In this document: in pieces, positions 62,984 through 64,000 of the stretch
Numbering within the stretch: position 1 is the stretch's first letter
How the letters are laid out: every line of letters begins with the position of its first letter
Origin: Cryobacterium suzukii
GTDB lineage: Bacteria > Actinomycetota > Actinomycetes > Actinomycetales > Microbacteriaceae
Direction of reading: 5' to 3'
Length of the DNA: 64,000 nt
Assembly: GCF_004403185.1 (NCBI RefSeq)
Contig: NZ_SOHJ01000008.1
Span: forward strand, 1-64,000
Translations under genes and position numbers: made by a program
Notes under the pieces: generated by a model
The model's input: the letters and a program-made list of their open reading frames with translations, nothing else
Database searches by the model: none
What the model was told of the DNA's origin: nothing

Positions 62984-64000
62984 TAGCGGCTCAGCCATTC
63001 GAGGTAGAACGAGCCGACACCGGCTGCGACGAGCAGTCCACCGATGATCCAGAACCGCACGACGACCGTCACTTCGGCCCAGCCCTTGAGTTCAAAGTGG
63101 TGGTGAATCGGACTCATTAAGAAGATGCGCTTACCGTGGGTGATTTTGAAGTAGGCACGCTGCACGATCACCGATCCGGCTTCCATCACGAACAGGCCGC
63201 CGATGAGCACGAGGAGCAGTTCGGTGCGGCTGAGAATGGCGAGGGCAGCCAGCGCCCCGCCGAGGGCGAGCGAACCGGTATCGCCCAGAAAGATCTTGGC
63301 CGGCGAGGTATTCCACCAGAGAAAGCCGATCAGGCCACCGACTATGGTTGCCGCAACGATAGCGAGGTCGAAGGAATCGGGGCCGAGATAGCACTTGTAC
63401 TGGTCGGCGGCATCCGCTCCCCCGAAGCAGCTCTGGTTGGACTGCCAGAAACCGATCACCACGAAAGACCCGATGGCAAAAATGGATGCACCGGTGGCGA
63501 GGCCATCGAGGCCGTCCGCGACGTTGACGCCGTTCGAGGTCGCGGCCACAATCAGGCAGATCCAGAGCAGGAACACGGCGATGCCGATGAACGTGCCCAG
63601 TTTCAGAAAGTCGAGGGGTAGGTCGCGAATGAACGAGATGCTGGTCGAGGCGGGTGTCTGGCCGTTGCGGTCGACGAATTGCAACGACAGAACACCGAAG
63701 GCGCCAGCGACGATGACCTGCCCGAGAACCTTGGACCAGCCACCAAGCCCGAGACTGCGCTGGTGGCGGGTCTTCAGGAAGTCGTCGAGAAAACCAACAA
63801 GCCCGAGGCCTACCATCATGAACAAGACGAGCAACGGTGACGGGGTGAACGGCCGTTGTTCGATCAGCATGGCCGTGAAATAGCTGATCAGCACGCCCAG
63901 GATGATGATGATTCCACCCATGGTTGCGGTACCGCGCTTGGCATGGTGACTCTTGGGGCCGTCGTCACGAATGAACTGGCCCCAGCCGAGCTTCTTAAAC
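62983..64000 (-). CDS. mraY: Phospho-N-acetylmuramoyl-pentapeptide-transferase (partial)
   Basis: The gene continues past the window end: reading in from 64000 the frame gives [18 protein letters not shown], then KRGTATMGG, the conserved MraY start of the first cytoplasmic loop, so only the N-terminal part (about 25-50 residues) is missing. Catalytic Asp motifs ([31 protein letters not shown]) and the MSPIHHHFE motif are intact. It transfers phospho-MurNAc-pentapeptide to undecaprenyl phosphate to make lipid I. Confidence 0.96.
   Translation of the reverse strand, partial: FKKLGWGQFIRDDGPKSHHAKRGTATMGGIIIILGVLISYFTAMLIEQRPFTPSPLLVLFMMVGLGLVGFLDDFLKTRHQRSLGLGGWSKVLGQVIVAGAFGVLSLQFVDRNGQTPASTSISFIRDLPLDFLKLGTFIGIAVFLLWICLIVAATSNGVNVADGLDGLATGASIFAIGSFVVIGFWQSNQSCFGGADAADQYKCYLGPDSFDLAIVAATIVGGLIGFLWWNTSPAKIFLGDTGSLALGGALAALAILSRTELLLVLIGGLFVMEAGSVIVQRAYFKITHGKRIFLMSPIHHHFELKGWAEVTVVVRFWIIGGLLVAAGVGSFYLEWLSR

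Overview
The window is a high-GC, gene-dense stretch of an actinobacterial chromosome, most likely from the family Microbacteriaceae (a Cryobacterium/Leifsonia-type organism; the genus is a guess). Support: an ftsW-murG-murC-ftsQ-ftsZ-yggS-sepF-yggT-divIVA order without ftsA, hrcA-dnaJ under a CIRCE-like operator, LepA/HemW/rpsT/holA/comEC synteny, and many genes with a TANNNT hexamer 6-7 bases before the start codon, the hallmark of leaderless transcription common in Actinobacteria. Nearly everything is core chromosome: I see no prophage, insertion sequence, CRISPR array, rRNA or tRNA gene. Layout. 1-394 is non-coding and carries degenerate direct repeats. 395-7536 (minus) is one long operon hrcA-dnaJ-rsmE-HIT-phoH-ybeY-CNNM-era, covering heat shock, rRNA modification/maturation and ribosome assembly. 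7766-8794 (plus) holds two paralogous DUF4870 membrane proteins. 8791-12556 (minus) is lepA-DUF1990-hemW. 12629-15842 has an amidohydrolase and, divergent from it, an alpha/beta hydrolase and an S66 LD-carboxypeptidase. 16104-18248 has rpsT, a small membrane protein and holA; 18287-25748 (minus) is pabB-leuS-comEA-comEC. 25827 is a DedA protein. 26465-32274 (minus) is a complete cydABDC cytochrome bd operon, divergent from a BlaI-type repressor and an M56 metallopeptidase (32407-33808). 33821-37123 (minus) is an OpuC-type osmoprotectant importer, then a TetR regulator and an App1-type phosphatase. 39182-42867 (minus) is an NMT1/SsuA-type importer with two different permeases, beside hisD-nrdR-pyrD. 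45940-47388 carries a flavin reductase and a PlsC acyltransferase. 47433-64000 (minus) is the division/cell wall cluster: mraY (cut by the window edge)-murD-ftsW-murG-murC-ftsQ-ftsZ-yggS-sepF-yggT-divIVA-lspA-rluD-dnaE. The most interesting item is the 132-bp region between cydA and the BlaI-like gene. It holds three perfect inverted repeats TTCTAC-N5-GTAGAA whose centres are exactly 25 bp apart; the third overlaps the predicted -35 region of the repressor gene. With the adjacent M56 protease, which is too short to carry a BlaR1-type penicillin sensor, this suggests a proteolysis-relieved switch for the cytochrome bd oxidase. The second is a window-wide excess of the octamer GCATCCGC/GCGGATGC (about 29 copies by eye, several intergenic), two of which form a 48-nt near-perfect hairpin inside the M56 gene. 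Both need computation or experiment to confirm.
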